NCBI GenBank assembly: GCA_014584695.1 | Contig: JACTMI010000010.1 | Coordinates: 209,272 to 273,271, forward strand | Length of the DNA: 64,000 nt | Reading direction: 5' to 3' | DNA from: Acidobacteriota bacterium | GTDB lineage: Bacteria > Acidobacteriota > Thermoanaerobaculia > Multivoradales > JAGPDF01 | Shown: in pieces, positions 35,806 to 45,771 of the stretch | Layout of the letters: the number at the start of each line of letters is the position of its first letter | Numbering within the stretch: the stretch's first letter is position 1 | Program-made: the position numbers and the translations under genes | Notes under the pieces: generated by a model | What the model was told of the DNA's origin: nothing | Seen by the model: only the letters and a program-made list of their open reading frames with translations | Database searches by the model: none

Positions 35806-36070
35806 GGAGACCTCCTCGTGCCTGCGGAAGGTCGAGTGGAGCCTCGCCTCGACCGGGATCGGCGAGGCCGGACGACGCGCTCCACTCGGAGTCTGGCCCG
35901 AGCCTCCGGGACGACAGCGGCCCCCTCGATGCCTCGCCGGCGCGTGTCGACACCGCGCGCCGCGAGCCGGGGGTCCGCTCTCGTCCCGGCGGGCCCGGAG
36001 AGAGAAGGGAGAGGTCGTCGACTCTCCGTACGGCCACGTCGGTTGGGCTGGCGACCGCCGGTCGGCTTCG

Positions 36071-37315
36071 TCATGGCGGTCTCCCGCGCGGCGGCGACGC
36101 CGGGGCCGGCGCCGCGCAAAATGGATCGCGTCGGGCTTCCCGCTCGGGCACCAGGGACCAGGAGTCCGCCGGCCAGATGCCGGCGAGCGCCCGCAGGAAG
36201 TTGCCGCCCAGCATCAGCTCCACGTCGCGGGGCCCGTAGCCTCGGCGCAGCAGGCCGTCGGCGATCTGAAAGACGCGGGCCGCCGGATCGAGACCGCGGA
36301 TGTCGTAGAAGGGTCGGATCCGCCCGGTCGCCGGATCGACCGCCGTGACGTCGACGTCGCTGCCCAGCCCCACGTGCTCGACTCCGACCAGGCGCGCCAC
36401 GTGATCGAAGTGGTCCAGCAGGTCCGAGAGCGTCGGCGTGCCGCGTCCGACGAAGGCCCGCACGGCGGTGATGCCCATCACCCCCCCCTTCGCGGCGGCC
36501 GCGCGGATCACGGTGTCCGACTTGCAGCGGGGCTGCGCGGGCACCAGCGCCCGGCTGTTCGAGTGGGTGATCAGCGCCGGCTGGCGCGACAGTGCGATCG
36601 CGTCGAGCGAGGTTCGCTCCCCGCAGTGCGAGAGGTCGATCGCCATGCCCACCCGGTTCATCTCGGTGACGACTTCCGCGCCGAAGCGGGTCAGTCCGCG
36701 GTCGTGCGGCTCGTAGCATCCGCTGCCGAGCCGGTTGTGCGCGTTGTAGGTCAGCTGCGAGACGCGCTGGCCGGCGCGAAAGAAGGCCTCGACGTCCGCC
36801 ATGGCGCGAAAGTGATCGGAGTTCTGGAATCCGATCACGACGCCGATGTGACCCCGCCCCCGCACCAAGAGCAGGTCGTTGATGGTGGCGACCCGCGCGA
36901 GATGGCACGCGCTCGCGCCGAGCAGGCGGTTCCATCCCGCCGTCCACCGCCGAGCCGCCAGGTGGGGATCCGCGGCGCCGGTCTCCACCGCCGGGTGGAG
37001 GATGCGGACTCCGGTGCTCTCCAGGAGCCGAAAGTCCGGCTCCTGGAACTCCTCCGGCCGTGCCTGCCAGCGCGCGAGCTTCGGCCAGTCGAGCGTCAGC
37101 AAGCCGAGCATGTCGACGACCGTCGTGCCGCGCACGACGTCCACGGCGCGCACGGAAACCTCCGGAGTCTGCGCGGCGCCGAGCAGGCAGCGCCCGAGGT
37201 TGAGAAACGGCCCCGCCAGGGCGCCGGTCGCGGCGAGCGCTCCGGCACGCAGCACGCCGCGACGGCTGGGCAGCCGAGATCGCGGCGAGCGCCCGCCGCC
37301 TTCCGGCCCGCTCAG
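36071..37315 (-). CDS. Membrane dipeptidase, peptidase M19 family, probable Tat substrate
   Basis: The catalytic domain has the M19 pattern: VVDMLGLLTLDW (variant of the D-x-H-x-D N-terminal site), GFQNSDHF, LTYNAHNRLGSG, MAIDLSHCGERTSLDAI, ALITHSNSRAL and VGLGSDVDV. The enzyme cleaves dipeptides, often D-amino-acid-containing ones, in the periplasm. GTG 37255 starts inside a twin-arginine motif (SRRGVLRAG encoded just upstream in frame), so the real start lies further 5'. CTG 37315, overlapping the sortase stop codon as CTGA, is the best candidate although CTG starts are rare. The N-terminal HxD metal site is not obvious, so activity should not be assumed. It follows the sortase gene directly. 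Confidence 0.8.
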   Translation of the reverse strand: MSGPEGGGRSPRSRLPSRRGVLRAGALAATGALAGPFLNLGRCLLGAAQTPEVSVRAVDVVRGTTVVDMLGLLTLDWPKLARWQARPEEFQEPDFRLLESTGVRILHPAVETGAADPHLAARRWTAGWNRLLGASACHLARVATINDLLLVRGRGHIGVVIGFQNSDHFRAMADVEAFFRAGQRVSQLTYNAHNRLGSGCYEPHDRGLTRFGAEVVTEMNRVGMAIDLSHCGERTSLDAIALSRQPALITHSNSRALVPAQPRCKSDTVIRAAAAKGGVMGITAVRAFVGRGTPTLSDLLDHFDHVARLVGVEHVGLGSDVDVTAVDPATGRIRPFYDIRGLDPAARVFQIADGLLRRGYGPRDVELMLGGNFLRALAGIWPADSWSLVPEREARRDPFCAAPAPASPPRGRPP

Positions 37316-37986
37316 CCCGCGGCCCCGAGCGCGAAGTCACTTTCCACCCGGCGGGCCCGAACCACGAACCGGTGAGGGGCTTCGCCCACCCATCGGAACG
37401 GATAGCAGGTCACCAGCGTGAGCGCCGGATACCCGGTCTCTCGGACGAGGTCGGTCCGCCCGGGATCGACCACGGCCGTCCACTCCACTCGGTACTCGTA
37501 GAGCGCCGAACCGGTCTCGAGCCGAACCAAGTCACCTGCCCGGATCCGCTCGAGCGGCCGCAGGAACGTGTCGCGGTGTCCGGCGAGCGCGACGTTGCCC
37601 GCATCGCCCGGGCGGGCGCTCGCCGGAATCCGGCCGACGGCGCGCCGCAGCACGCCGTCGTCCACGCCCTCCGCGACGACCGCCGACAGGTCGAGCCGGG
37701 GGATGGTGAGCTGCGCGATCGGGGTTCCGGCGGGAAGTCGCGGCGCCGGCGTCCGTTGGCCAGCGTCCGCGCCGAGCTCCCGCAACTCGACCGCGGCGCG
37801 GCGTTGGTAGAGCCCGGCATCCGCGAGCCACCACAGGAAGGCGCCGCCAGCGGCGCACGAAATCAGCCAGAGCGCGGCCTCCGCCCGCGCCATCGCGCGC
37901 GAGTGGACGAGGCCGCGTGCGCGCGCCAGGAGACGGCGTGCGGGCGCCAGGACCGCGGCGGCAGTCATCGCGAGCTGCGATCGCAT
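37312..37986 (-). CDS. Class D-like sortase (transpeptidase)
   Basis: This 224-residue protein has one N-terminal membrane segment (WLISCAAGGAFLWWLA) and then a sortase barrel. The catalytic residues are visible: His137 in VALAGHRDTFLRPL, Cys194 in LTLVTCYPF and an Arg (R206 or R210) in APHRFVVRARR. The GHRDTFLR and TCYPF blocks match class D sortases, which prefer LPxTA signals. A gene encoding an exported protein with an LPRTA signal lies 150 nt upstream on the same strand, so it is very likely this enzyme's substrate. In a diderm the acceptor cannot be a thick Gram-positive wall and is unknown. Confidence 0.9.
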   Translation of the reverse strand: MRSQLAMTAAAVLAPARRLLARARGLVHSRAMARAEAALWLISCAAGGAFLWWLADAGLYQRRAAVELRELGADAGQRTPAPRLPAGTPIAQLTIPRLDLSAVVAEGVDDGVLRRAVGRIPASARPGDAGNVALAGHRDTFLRPLERIRAGDLVRLETGSALYEYRVEWTAVVDPGRTDLVRETGYPALTLVTCYPFRWVGEAPHRFVVRARRVESDFALGAAG

Positions 37987-38138
37987 CTCCGGTTTCTCCC
38001 GTCGCCCGAGGCGAACCGGTTCGAGGTTTCGGCGGGTCGGACCGAGATCGCGCGCCCCGGAGAGCCGTGGCCCTCCGGGGCACGCCGTGCCGCTGGACCG
38101 AGCCGGCTAGCGCGAGTCGCGTGCGTCACGCGCCAGGG

Positions 38139-38525
38139 TCAGTGGCGGCGCGCCAAGCGCAGGCCGAGCGCGGAGCCGGCACCGCCCAGGCCGAGGAGCG
38201 CGAGCAGGCCGAGCGGGCTCGCCGTGCGCGGCAACTCCCCATCCGTCGCGGCAGACGTCTCCTCGGCGGGGACGCTGGTATCGGCCCACGGATCGGACTC
38301 GGGAGCGCTCTCCTGCGGCGCGGTCTCGTCCTGCAGGGCAGCCTCCGTCTCCGTCTCGATCGCCGGAGGATCCTCGTAGTGAACCGCCGGCAGCTCGATC
38401 GTGGGCCGATCCGTCATCGGCTCACCGGGCGTCAAAGGCTGTCTTTCGTCGCCCACTTGCGCGATCAGCGCCAGCGAGAAGACGAACATGAGGGAAGTCA
38501 GAATCGGGGCGACCTTGAGTTTCAT
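38139..38525 (-). CDS. Exported acidic protein with LPRTA sortase signal
   Basis: This 128-residue protein starts at ATG 38525 with AAGGAGG upstream. The signal peptide (PILTSLMFVFSLALIAQ) is followed by an acidic Pro/Glu/Asp-rich stretch of about 70 residues without predicted fold. The C-terminus is a textbook cell-wall sorting signal: LPRTA (residues 98-102), a hydrophobic segment (PLGLLALLGLGGAGSALGL) and a basic tail (RLARRH). The sortase would cleave between Thr and Ala. A sigma-54-type promoter lies about 90 nt upstream on the same strand. The gene and the sortase gene downstream are probably one transcript. Confidence 0.88.
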   Translation of the reverse strand: MKLKVAPILTSLMFVFSLALIAQVGDERQPLTPGEPMTDRPTIELPAVHYEDPPAIETETEAALQDETAPQESAPESDPWADTSVPAEETSAATDGELPRTASPLGLLALLGLGGAGSALGLRLARRH

Positions 38526-38615
38526 CCCGTAACCTCCTTCCGAGTGCCCCGAAAGTGGGGCGCTTGCATCGCCGCTCGGCTGGAGAACCCGATCGAGCAG
38601 CGACGCCACCGCCAC

Positions 38616-38631
38616 TGCAATCGAACTGCCA
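38616..38631 (-). promoter_or_regulatory. Predicted sigma-54 promoter for the LPRTA gene
   Basis: On the minus strand the sequence reads TGGCAGTTCGATTGCA, with -24 GG and -12 GC separated by exactly 10 nt and near-consensus flanks (TGGCAC-N5-TTGCA). Transcription would start near 38605, leaving a leader of about 80 nt before ATG 38525. The leader contains a small GCCCC-N6-GGGGC hairpin at 38546-38561. Confidence 0.75.
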
Positions 38632-38661
38632 CCTTCGTCACGACGGGTCGCGCGGGCCACC

Positions 38662-38677
38662 TGGCACTCCGCTTGCC
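38662..38677 (+). promoter_or_regulatory. Predicted sigma-54 promoter for the OmpA-like lipoprotein gene
   Basis: TGGCACTCCGCTTGCC matches the -24/-12 consensus with GG and GC 10 nt apart. Transcription would start near 38688, four bases before ATG 38692, which supports the in-frame ATG 38740 as the real start. It is divergent from the similar promoter at 38616-38631. Confidence 0.72.
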
Positions 38678-38691
38678 GAGCACGAAACAAG

Positions 38692-39399
38692 ATGAAGCGA
38701 ACCGCCGCCAAGACGCGCGCCGCGCGCGCGCGTCGCGCCATGCCGTTCCCCCGTGCCGTCGCACTGCCGCTGGCCGCGCTCGTCGTCGCCTGCTCCACCG
38801 CCACGCCGCCGGTGCCACCGAAACCACACCCGGCAGATACCGGCCGCGTAGCGATCACGGCCCCGGTCCCGTCGCCAGTCGAAGCGGCGCGGCGGGTCGA
38901 AGAGGAGCTCGAGCGCGCGGGGCTCGTCTCGTGGCCCGACGAAGCGGTTCCCGAGCTGGCCGCGCTCGCAGCGGAAGCGCCTGCCTCCTCGCCGGAGCCG
39001 GCGGCACGCCACGGCGGAGCCCGTCTCCACTCGCCGAGCATCGCCGGCCTCGACCGCAGCGCGCTCGAGATCCTGCTGGTGGTCGAGGACCTGGGACTCG
39101 AGACCGTGAGCTCCGGCCTCGACGCGCGCTCGCGCGCGCTGCTCGACCAGCTCGCCGCGCGCGCGCGGCTGGGCGACGAGACGTTGCTGTTCGAGATCCA
39201 AGCTCGCGGCGACGAGCGCGCGCGACGCCTGGCACGCGCGGTCGCCACGCATCTGCGCCGGGCCGCAGGCCTCGAGAGCGAGCGGATCGCCACGGTGGCG
39301 CTCGCCGGCTCCCGCCCGCCCGGCCACGGGCAACCGCTGGAGACCGCTGGCGCGACGTCGGTGACCGTGCTCGTCCTGCGCGCCGCGCCGCCGCCCTGA
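38692..39399 (+). CDS. Lipoprotein with OmpA-like C-terminal domain
   Basis: A lipobox (LAALVVAC) follows a basic N-terminus. The last 90 residues fit an OmpA-like peptidoglycan-binding fold: SSGLDARSRALLDQLAARA, an internal FEIQARGD strand, ERARRLARAVATHLRRA and ERIATVALAG. Between them lies a Pro/Ala-rich spacer. ATG 38692 would leave only about four bases of leader from the predicted sigma-54 promoter; ATG 38740 (MPFPRAVALPLAALVVAC) gives a cleaner signal peptide, but neither has a clear ribosome site. The protein probably tethers outer membrane and peptidoglycan. It lies between the sortase-substrate gene and the GlrR-like operon. Confidence 0.72.
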   Translation: MKRTAAKTRAARARRAMPFPRAVALPLAALVVACSTATPPVPPKPHPADTGRVAITAPVPSPVEAARRVEEELERAGLVSWPDEAVPELAALAAEAPASSPEPAARHGGARLHSPSIAGLDRSALEILLVVEDLGLETVSSGLDARSRALLDQLAARARLGDETLLFEIQARGDERARRLARAVATHLRRAAGLESERIATVALAGSRPPGHGQPLETAGATSVTVLVLRAAPPP

Positions 39400-39763
39400 G
39401 TCGAAGCTGCACCGCGCAAAAAATATGGGGCCGCCCCCCCTTGGGAGAAGGGGGGGCGGCCCAGAACTGCCCCGCTGGGATCCGGGGCAGGGGAGGGAAC
39501 TCGTCGCCGTAGCGGGAACCGGTCTCCCGTTCGCGCGCGGAAGCGCCAGCAGCGATGCCGCGGCGCAGCGGTAAGTAGCAAGCGCCGTTCCAGATTCCGA
39601 GCCACCGCCCGAACCGTCGCGCATCGAGCAGTGGCTGACATCGCAGGCGCCGCTCGCCGCTCCCTCGCCCCCATCCTGAACAGAGCGACGGGGAAACGGG
39701 GAAAACTTCCCCGCCGCGGCCACCCCGGAGTGAGATCCTCCACCACCGCCCGCGCCCCGCTTC
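39400..39763. other. Regulatory intergenic region with hairpins and a candidate activator site
   Basis: These 364 nt hold a very stable GC hairpin (39428-39462), a second smaller one (TGCCCCG at 39468-39474 with CGGGGCA at 39483-39489) and the palindrome CGGGGAA-AAC-TTCCCCG (39697-39713). The last is centred about 85 nt upstream of the predicted sigma-54 start, the usual distance for an enhancer-type activator site. That role is a guess. Confidence 0.45.
39428..39462. terminator. Strong GC hairpin, terminator-like on the minus strand
   Basis: The stem GGGCCGCCCCCCC / GGGGGGGCGGCCC is a perfect 13 bp with a 9-nt loop. On the minus strand it is followed by CATATTTTTTG, as an intrinsic terminator should be, but no minus-strand gene ends here. 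On the plus strand it follows the OmpA-like gene by 28 nt without a T-run. It could insulate the neighbouring sigma-54 transcripts in either direction. Confidence 0.6.
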
Positions 39764-39779
39764 TGGCAGGATGATTGCA
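39764..39779 (+). promoter_or_regulatory. Predicted sigma-54 promoter of the GlrR-like operon
   Basis: TGGCAGGATGATTGCA carries -24 GG and -12 GC exactly 10 nt apart. Transcription should start near 39790. The ATG at 39771 lies inside the promoter, so the coding start must be ATG 39813. A sigma-54 promoter in front of a sigma-54 activator implies autoregulation. Confidence 0.75.
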
Positions 39780-39812
39780 GTCCACCGTCCAGCCGGAGCG
39801 AGCGAAGCTGCG

Positions 39813-41182
<1,370 letters not shown>

Positions 41183-41186
<4 letters not shown>

Positions 41187-42733
41187 CGATCGGCCAGCGG
41201 CTCGCCACGGGCACGATGCTGCTCATCCTCCTGCTGCTCGCGGTGTTGACCTACCACCTGGCGGTGGTCGGCCGGCTGATCGCCGCCAATCGGGAGCTGT
41301 CGACCCAGGAGGTCCGGTCGATCGTCGTGGCGATCGAGCAGATTCGCCAGCTCGAGCTGATGGAGGATGCCGTCCGCAAGCTCGCGGCGACCGGCGACGG
41401 ACGCTACGCCGACCGCGTCGAGCAGATCGGCCGCGCCTTCGACAAGCGACTGACGCTCGCCGCATCGCTCGAGCGCTCGCCGGCGCAGCAACGCCTGCTC
41501 GAGCGCCTCGACGCCGGCTGGGCGTCCTTCGTCCGCGGCATGCCGTCGCCCGAGTCTTTGGCCGCCAGCCCCCGGCCGGAGGCGCGCCGGCACCTCTTGC
41601 AGGAGAGCCTCGTGCTCCTCACGGCGCTGCGCGGCGACGTCCAGCTCCTGGTCGGCACGGCGCACGGCGAGATGATCCGGAAGGTCGATCGTTCCGAGCG
41701 TGAGCGCCGGCGCAGCGAGCGCGTCGCCGCGGCGGTGTTCGCGGCCGCCCTCCTGCTCGGCCTGGTGACGTTGACCGTGACGATCCGCTCGATCCAGCGC
41801 TCGCTGCGCCGGCTGACCGAGGCAACGCTCGCGGTCTCCGAGGAGAACTTCTTCCACCAGGTCGAGACGCCCCGGGGCGACGAGTTCGCGCGACTGGCGG
41901 GCGCTTTCAATCACATGGTTCGGCGCCTCGGCGAGCTGGACGCGATGAAGCGGAACCTGCTCTCGGAGGTCTCCCACGAGCTGAAGACCCCGCTCGCCAA
42001 CATCGTCGAGAGCCACCGCCTCCTGCTCGACGGGCTGCCCGGGCCGCTCAATCCCGATCAACGACGGCTTCTCGATCTCGCGCTCGGCAGCTGCAGGAAG
42101 CTCTCGCGGATGATCTCCAACATGCTCGAACGGGAGCGATTCAGCGCCGGCGCGGTGGAGCTGCGCCTCGAGGAAGCGGAGCTCGGCCCGGTGGTTTCCG
42201 AGGTCCTGGGCGAGTTCGGCGCGCTCGTCTCCGCCCGCGGGATCCTCCTCGAAACGAGGTTCCCGGCCTCGGGGAGCGCGGTGCGCTGCGACCGCGAGCG
42301 CATCGCCCAGGTGTTCCGGAACCTGATCGACAACGCGCTCAAGTCGTCGCCGCGCGGCTCCCGCATCGTCCTGCGATCGGAGCGCGTGAGCGAGCCGCCA
42401 GCGGACCTGCCGGAGCGCTGGCGGGGGAGCCTCCCCGCCGCGGCCGGCTACCTGCTGGCCGAGGTGGTCGACGAGGGCGTCGGCGTTCTGCCCGAGGACC
42501 GGGAGCTGATCTTCCGGCGCTTCCACCGAGCCGCAACGCGCCAGGCAACGACGGCCGGGGTCGGCCTGGGGCTCGCGATCTGCCGCGAGGTCATCCAGGC
42601 CCACCGCGGCGCGATCTGGGTCACGCCGAACCAGCCGGTCGGTAGCCGGTTTCGTTTCCTCCTGCCCGTTGCCGAGCCCGCGGACGCGGCCGCGCACGAG
42701 ATGCCGGACACACCGGCGCGGGCGGTCGGATGA
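41183..42733 (+). CDS. Sensor histidine kinase (GlrK/QseE-like)
   Basis: This 516-residue protein starts at ATG 41183, overlapping the response-regulator stop (ATGA). Two membrane segments (MLLILLLLAVLTYHLAVV; VAAAVFAAALLLGLVTLTVT) bound a helical periplasmic domain of about 150 residues. A HAMP linker follows, then the H-box EVSHELKTPLANIVES (phospho-His265), the N-box FRNLIDNALKSSPRG and the G-boxes DEGVGV and GVGLGLAI. It phosphorylates the regulator encoded upstream. The envelope signal is unknown; relatives sense cell-surface stress or catecholamines. Confidence 0.93.
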
Positions 42734-43341
42734 AGCGCCGGGCGCCTGGCCTCGCCCTGGTCGTTCTCCTGCCGCTCCTGGCGGGTTGCGCGTCGAGTTC
42801 GCTGCGCGAAGCGGATCGTCTGCTGCAGGCGGGCGAGGTCGCGCGCGCCGCCGAGGTCTACGAGCGGATCCTCCAGGCACGCGGCGGGCGCCCCGGCCGG
42901 GACCGCCTCCTGTTCCGTGCCGCGATCGCCAACGCCCTGGCGACCGACGGCACCGACCGACCCGAGCGCGGCCGCGAGCTGCTGGGCGAGCTCGTGGCTC
43001 GCTACCCCGGCTCCGGCCACCGGCCCGCCGCCGAGCTGATTCTGGCGCTGCTCGAGGCGCGGCTCCACCACGAGGACGCGCTGCTGGAGGCGCGCTCGAG
43101 GGCGCGCGAGCTCGGGCTCGAGAGCGACGCTCTGCGCCGTCAGGTCGACGTCCTCGCGGGTCGCCTCGGATCCGTCGAAGGCGAGCTCCTCGATGTGCAC
43201 GAGATGCTGGCCCGGCTCGCGGAGACGATCGATCGGCTGCAGTCCGAGGCGGCTTCGCGCGAGCAGGCGCTGCGCCGGCTGCGCGAGCAGATCGACCTGC
43301 TCAAGGCCATCGACCTGGACCTCGAGCGCGCACCGCCCTGA
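42730..43341 (+). CDS. QseG/YfhG-like lipoprotein with coiled coil
   Basis: This 203-residue protein overlaps the kinase gene by 4 nt. The lipobox is LLAGC. It has a short TPR-like first half (ADRLLQAGEVARAAEVYERIL) and a long C-terminal coiled coil from about residue 115 (ALRRQVDVLAGRLGSVEGEL...). In enterobacteria QseG/YfhG sits at the outer membrane and feeds envelope signals to the GlrK/QseE kinase. Position and architecture suggest the same role here; sequence similarity to YfhG itself is not established. Confidence 0.78.
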   Translation: MKRRAPGLALVVLLPLLAGCASSSLREADRLLQAGEVARAAEVYERILQARGGRPGRDRLLFRAAIANALATDGTDRPERGRELLGELVARYPGSGHRPAAELILALLEARLHHEDALLEARSRARELGLESDALRRQVDVLAGRLGSVEGELLDVHEMLARLAETIDRLQSEAASREQALRRLREQIDLLKAIDLDLERAPP

Positions 43342-43439
43342 GCTGGACCGCGCGGCCGCTGGCCGTACCCGATCCGATCGGAGCGGCGGCGAGCCGGGCT
43401 CCGAAAGGGTCGGCAGGACGGCTTCGCTCGGCCCTTCCG

Positions 43440-45554
43440 TCAAGCCCGGCGCGCGAGCTCGAGGAAGACCTCTTGCGCCGCGCGCCGGGGCTCGCCGGGC
43501 CGGGGCTCGCGGCGCAAGTAGCCGCCGTCCGGCTGCAGGTCCCAGGCAGAGGCGTTGTCTGCTTCGTAGACCGCCAGAATCGCCTCCAATTCGGCGCGCA
43601 CGGCCGGATCGGCGACCGGCACGATCGACTCGACCCGGCGGTCGAGATTGCGCGCCATCCAGTCGGCCGAGCCGAGGAAGAGCTCGGGCTCACCGCCGTT
43701 GTCGAAGCGATAGATGCGGCCATGCTCGAGGAAGCGGCCGAGCGTGCTGTAGACCCGGATCGTCTCCGACAGCCCCGGCACGCCGGCGCGCAGGCAGCAG
43801 AGACCGCGGACGTTGAGCCGCATCGGCACGCCGGCGCGGCTCGCCTCGTAGAGCTCGGCGATCAGCCGCGTGTCCTGCAGTTGGTTGAGCTTGGCGCGGA
43901 TCCCCGCCGGACGGCCGGCGCGGGCGTGCTCCGCCTCGCGCCGTACCAGCGCCGTGAACCGATCCCGCAGCGCGTGCGGCGAGACGATCAACGCCGCGTA
44001 CCGGCGGGTCGAGACGGCACCGGTGAGCTCGTTGAACAGCGTGCCCGCGTCGGCGGCGAGCACGGGGTCGGCGGTGAGGATGCCCAGGTCCTCGTACAGC
44101 CGCGCCGTGCCGGTATGGTAGTTGCCGGTGCCGAAGTGGGCGTAGCGGCGGATGCCGTCCGGCTCCTCGCGCACCACTAGCGCCAGCTTGGCGTGGGTCT
44201 TCAGCCGCTCGACGCCGTAGGCGACGTGCGCTCCCGCCCGTTCCAGGTGCTGCGCCCAGGCGATGTTCGGCGCCTCGTCGAAGCGCGCGGTGATCTCGAC
44301 CAGCACCGCGACCTGCTTGCCGCGGCGCGCGGCCTCGGTGAGCGCCTGGATGATCGGTGACTGACTGCTGGTGCGGTAGATCGTCAGCTTGATCGCCAGC
44401 ACGCGCGGATCGACCGCCGCGCACTCCAGGAATCGGAGCACGGAGGTGTCGAAGCTCTGGTAGGGCAGGTGGACGAGCAGATCGCCGCGCCGGATCTCCT
44501 CGAAGATCGCGCCGGAATCGGCCGGATCGAGCCGGCGCAGCCGCGGATGGGTGACCGGTTCGTGGGGTGGATCGCGCAGCTCTGGTCGCCCCTCGACCGG
44601 CAGCTTCATCAGATCCGCCAGCGCCAGCAGCCCTTCGGTCGGCTCGATGTCGTCGCGGTCGGCCCGCAGCTGGTCGCCGATCCAGCGCTGGAGCTCCTCC
44701 GGCATGTCGGCGTCGACCTGGAGGCGGACGACGCCGGCGAACTTGCGCGCGGTCAGGTCCGCGGTCACCATGCCGAGCAGAGCGCCGGGCGAGTAGTCCT
44801 CCTCCTCGTCGGCTCCGCGCTCGGTCCAGGGATCGTCCTTGGCGCCGCGCGTGACGCGGAAACCGTGGCAGCGGATCTCCGCCGCGTCCGGGAACAGCAC
44901 TGGCAGGTTCGCCGCGATCACCTGCTCGAGCGGCACGACCCCCTCCCCCTCGGACAGTCTGACCCAGCGCGACCGGTTCGGCGGCACCTTGAGCCGGACG
45001 AAGCGAGGGCGCGGGCGGGAGCGATCGCGCACCAGCACGGCGAGATTGAGGCCGAGGTTGCTGATGAACGGAAAGGGGTGGGCGGCGTCGACCGCGAGCG
45101 GGGTCAGGATCGGCTCGATCGCCTCGCGGAACAGGAGGCGCAGCCGCTCGCGCTGCGCCCCGTCCAGGTCGGCGTGCTCCCGGATCGGCAGACCCGCGGC
45201 CGCGAGCGCGGGCCGCAGCTCGCGTTCGACCAGCCGCGCGACCTGGCGCGACTGGGCCTGGAGCTCGGCGCGGCAGAGCGCCAGCTCCTCGGCGGGCAGC
45301 AGGCCGTCGGGCCCGGCGGTCCGCTTCTTGCGCTCGATCTGCCGACGCAAGCCCCCCATCCGCTTCATCGCGAACTCGTCGTAGATCATCCCCATGATGC
45401 CGGCGAACTTGATCCGCTCGAGCAGCGGCTCGCGCGGATCCTCGGCGAGCGCCAGGACCCGGCGCGCGAACGCCAGCCACGACAGCTCACGGTTGATGAA
45501 GGCGGCGGGCGTCGCGGTTCCAGGCGCCAGCTCCTCGCCACGGAGGGTCGTCAT
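43440..45554 (-). CDS. ppk1: Polyphosphate kinase 1
   Basis: The 704-residue enzyme starts at ATG 45554 (MTTLRGEELAPGT). All four Ppk1 domains are present: FINRELSWLAFARRVL at the N-terminus, the head domain, and the two phospholipase-D-like catalytic halves. The autophosphorylated His lies in RLKTHAKLALVV, and YAHFGTGNYHTGTARLYEDLGI and LFLGSADWMARNLDRRVE are diagnostic. It makes inorganic polyphosphate from ATP. It is a single gene with no ppx next to it, convergent with the QseG-like gene. Confidence 0.96.
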   Translation of the reverse strand: MTTLRGEELAPGTATPAAFINRELSWLAFARRVLALAEDPREPLLERIKFAGIMGMIYDEFAMKRMGGLRRQIERKKRTAGPDGLLPAEELALCRAELQAQSRQVARLVERELRPALAAAGLPIREHADLDGAQRERLRLLFREAIEPILTPLAVDAAHPFPFISNLGLNLAVLVRDRSRPRPRFVRLKVPPNRSRWVRLSEGEGVVPLEQVIAANLPVLFPDAAEIRCHGFRVTRGAKDDPWTERGADEEEDYSPGALLGMVTADLTARKFAGVVRLQVDADMPEELQRWIGDQLRADRDDIEPTEGLLALADLMKLPVEGRPELRDPPHEPVTHPRLRRLDPADSGAIFEEIRRGDLLVHLPYQSFDTSVLRFLECAAVDPRVLAIKLTIYRTSSQSPIIQALTEAARRGKQVAVLVEITARFDEAPNIAWAQHLERAGAHVAYGVERLKTHAKLALVVREEPDGIRRYAHFGTGNYHTGTARLYEDLGILTADPVLAADAGTLFNELTGAVSTRRYAALIVSPHALRDRFTALVRREAEHARAGRPAGIRAKLNQLQDTRLIAELYEASRAGVPMRLNVRGLCCLRAGVPGLSETIRVYSTLGRFLEHGRIYRFDNGGEPELFLGSADWMARNLDRRVESIVPVADPAVRAELEAILAVYEADNASAWDLQPDGGYLRREPRPGEPRRAAQEVFLELARRA

Positions 45555-45771
45555 CGACCGTCGAGGCTACTCCGGTCGCGCCCCGCCGGCACCGCCCGGC
45601 CGGGGGGTGCAGCGCCTGGCGACGCCGCGATCTCGGCCCAGGCGCCGCCCCGGCGGGCCCGAGCCGGGCGCCGACCGAGGTGGGTGGCCCGCGCTCACCA
45701 TGGTGAGGCCCCGCGGGGGGTTGCCGGCTGGCACGCTGCTCTCCATCCCGAACCGTTCCGCGGAGGTCGCC

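Noticed and set aside
39771..39812. ATG 39771 as start of the response regulator
   Set aside because: It lies inside the predicted sigma-54 promoter, upstream of the expected transcription start; ATG 39813 gives a normal receiver domain.
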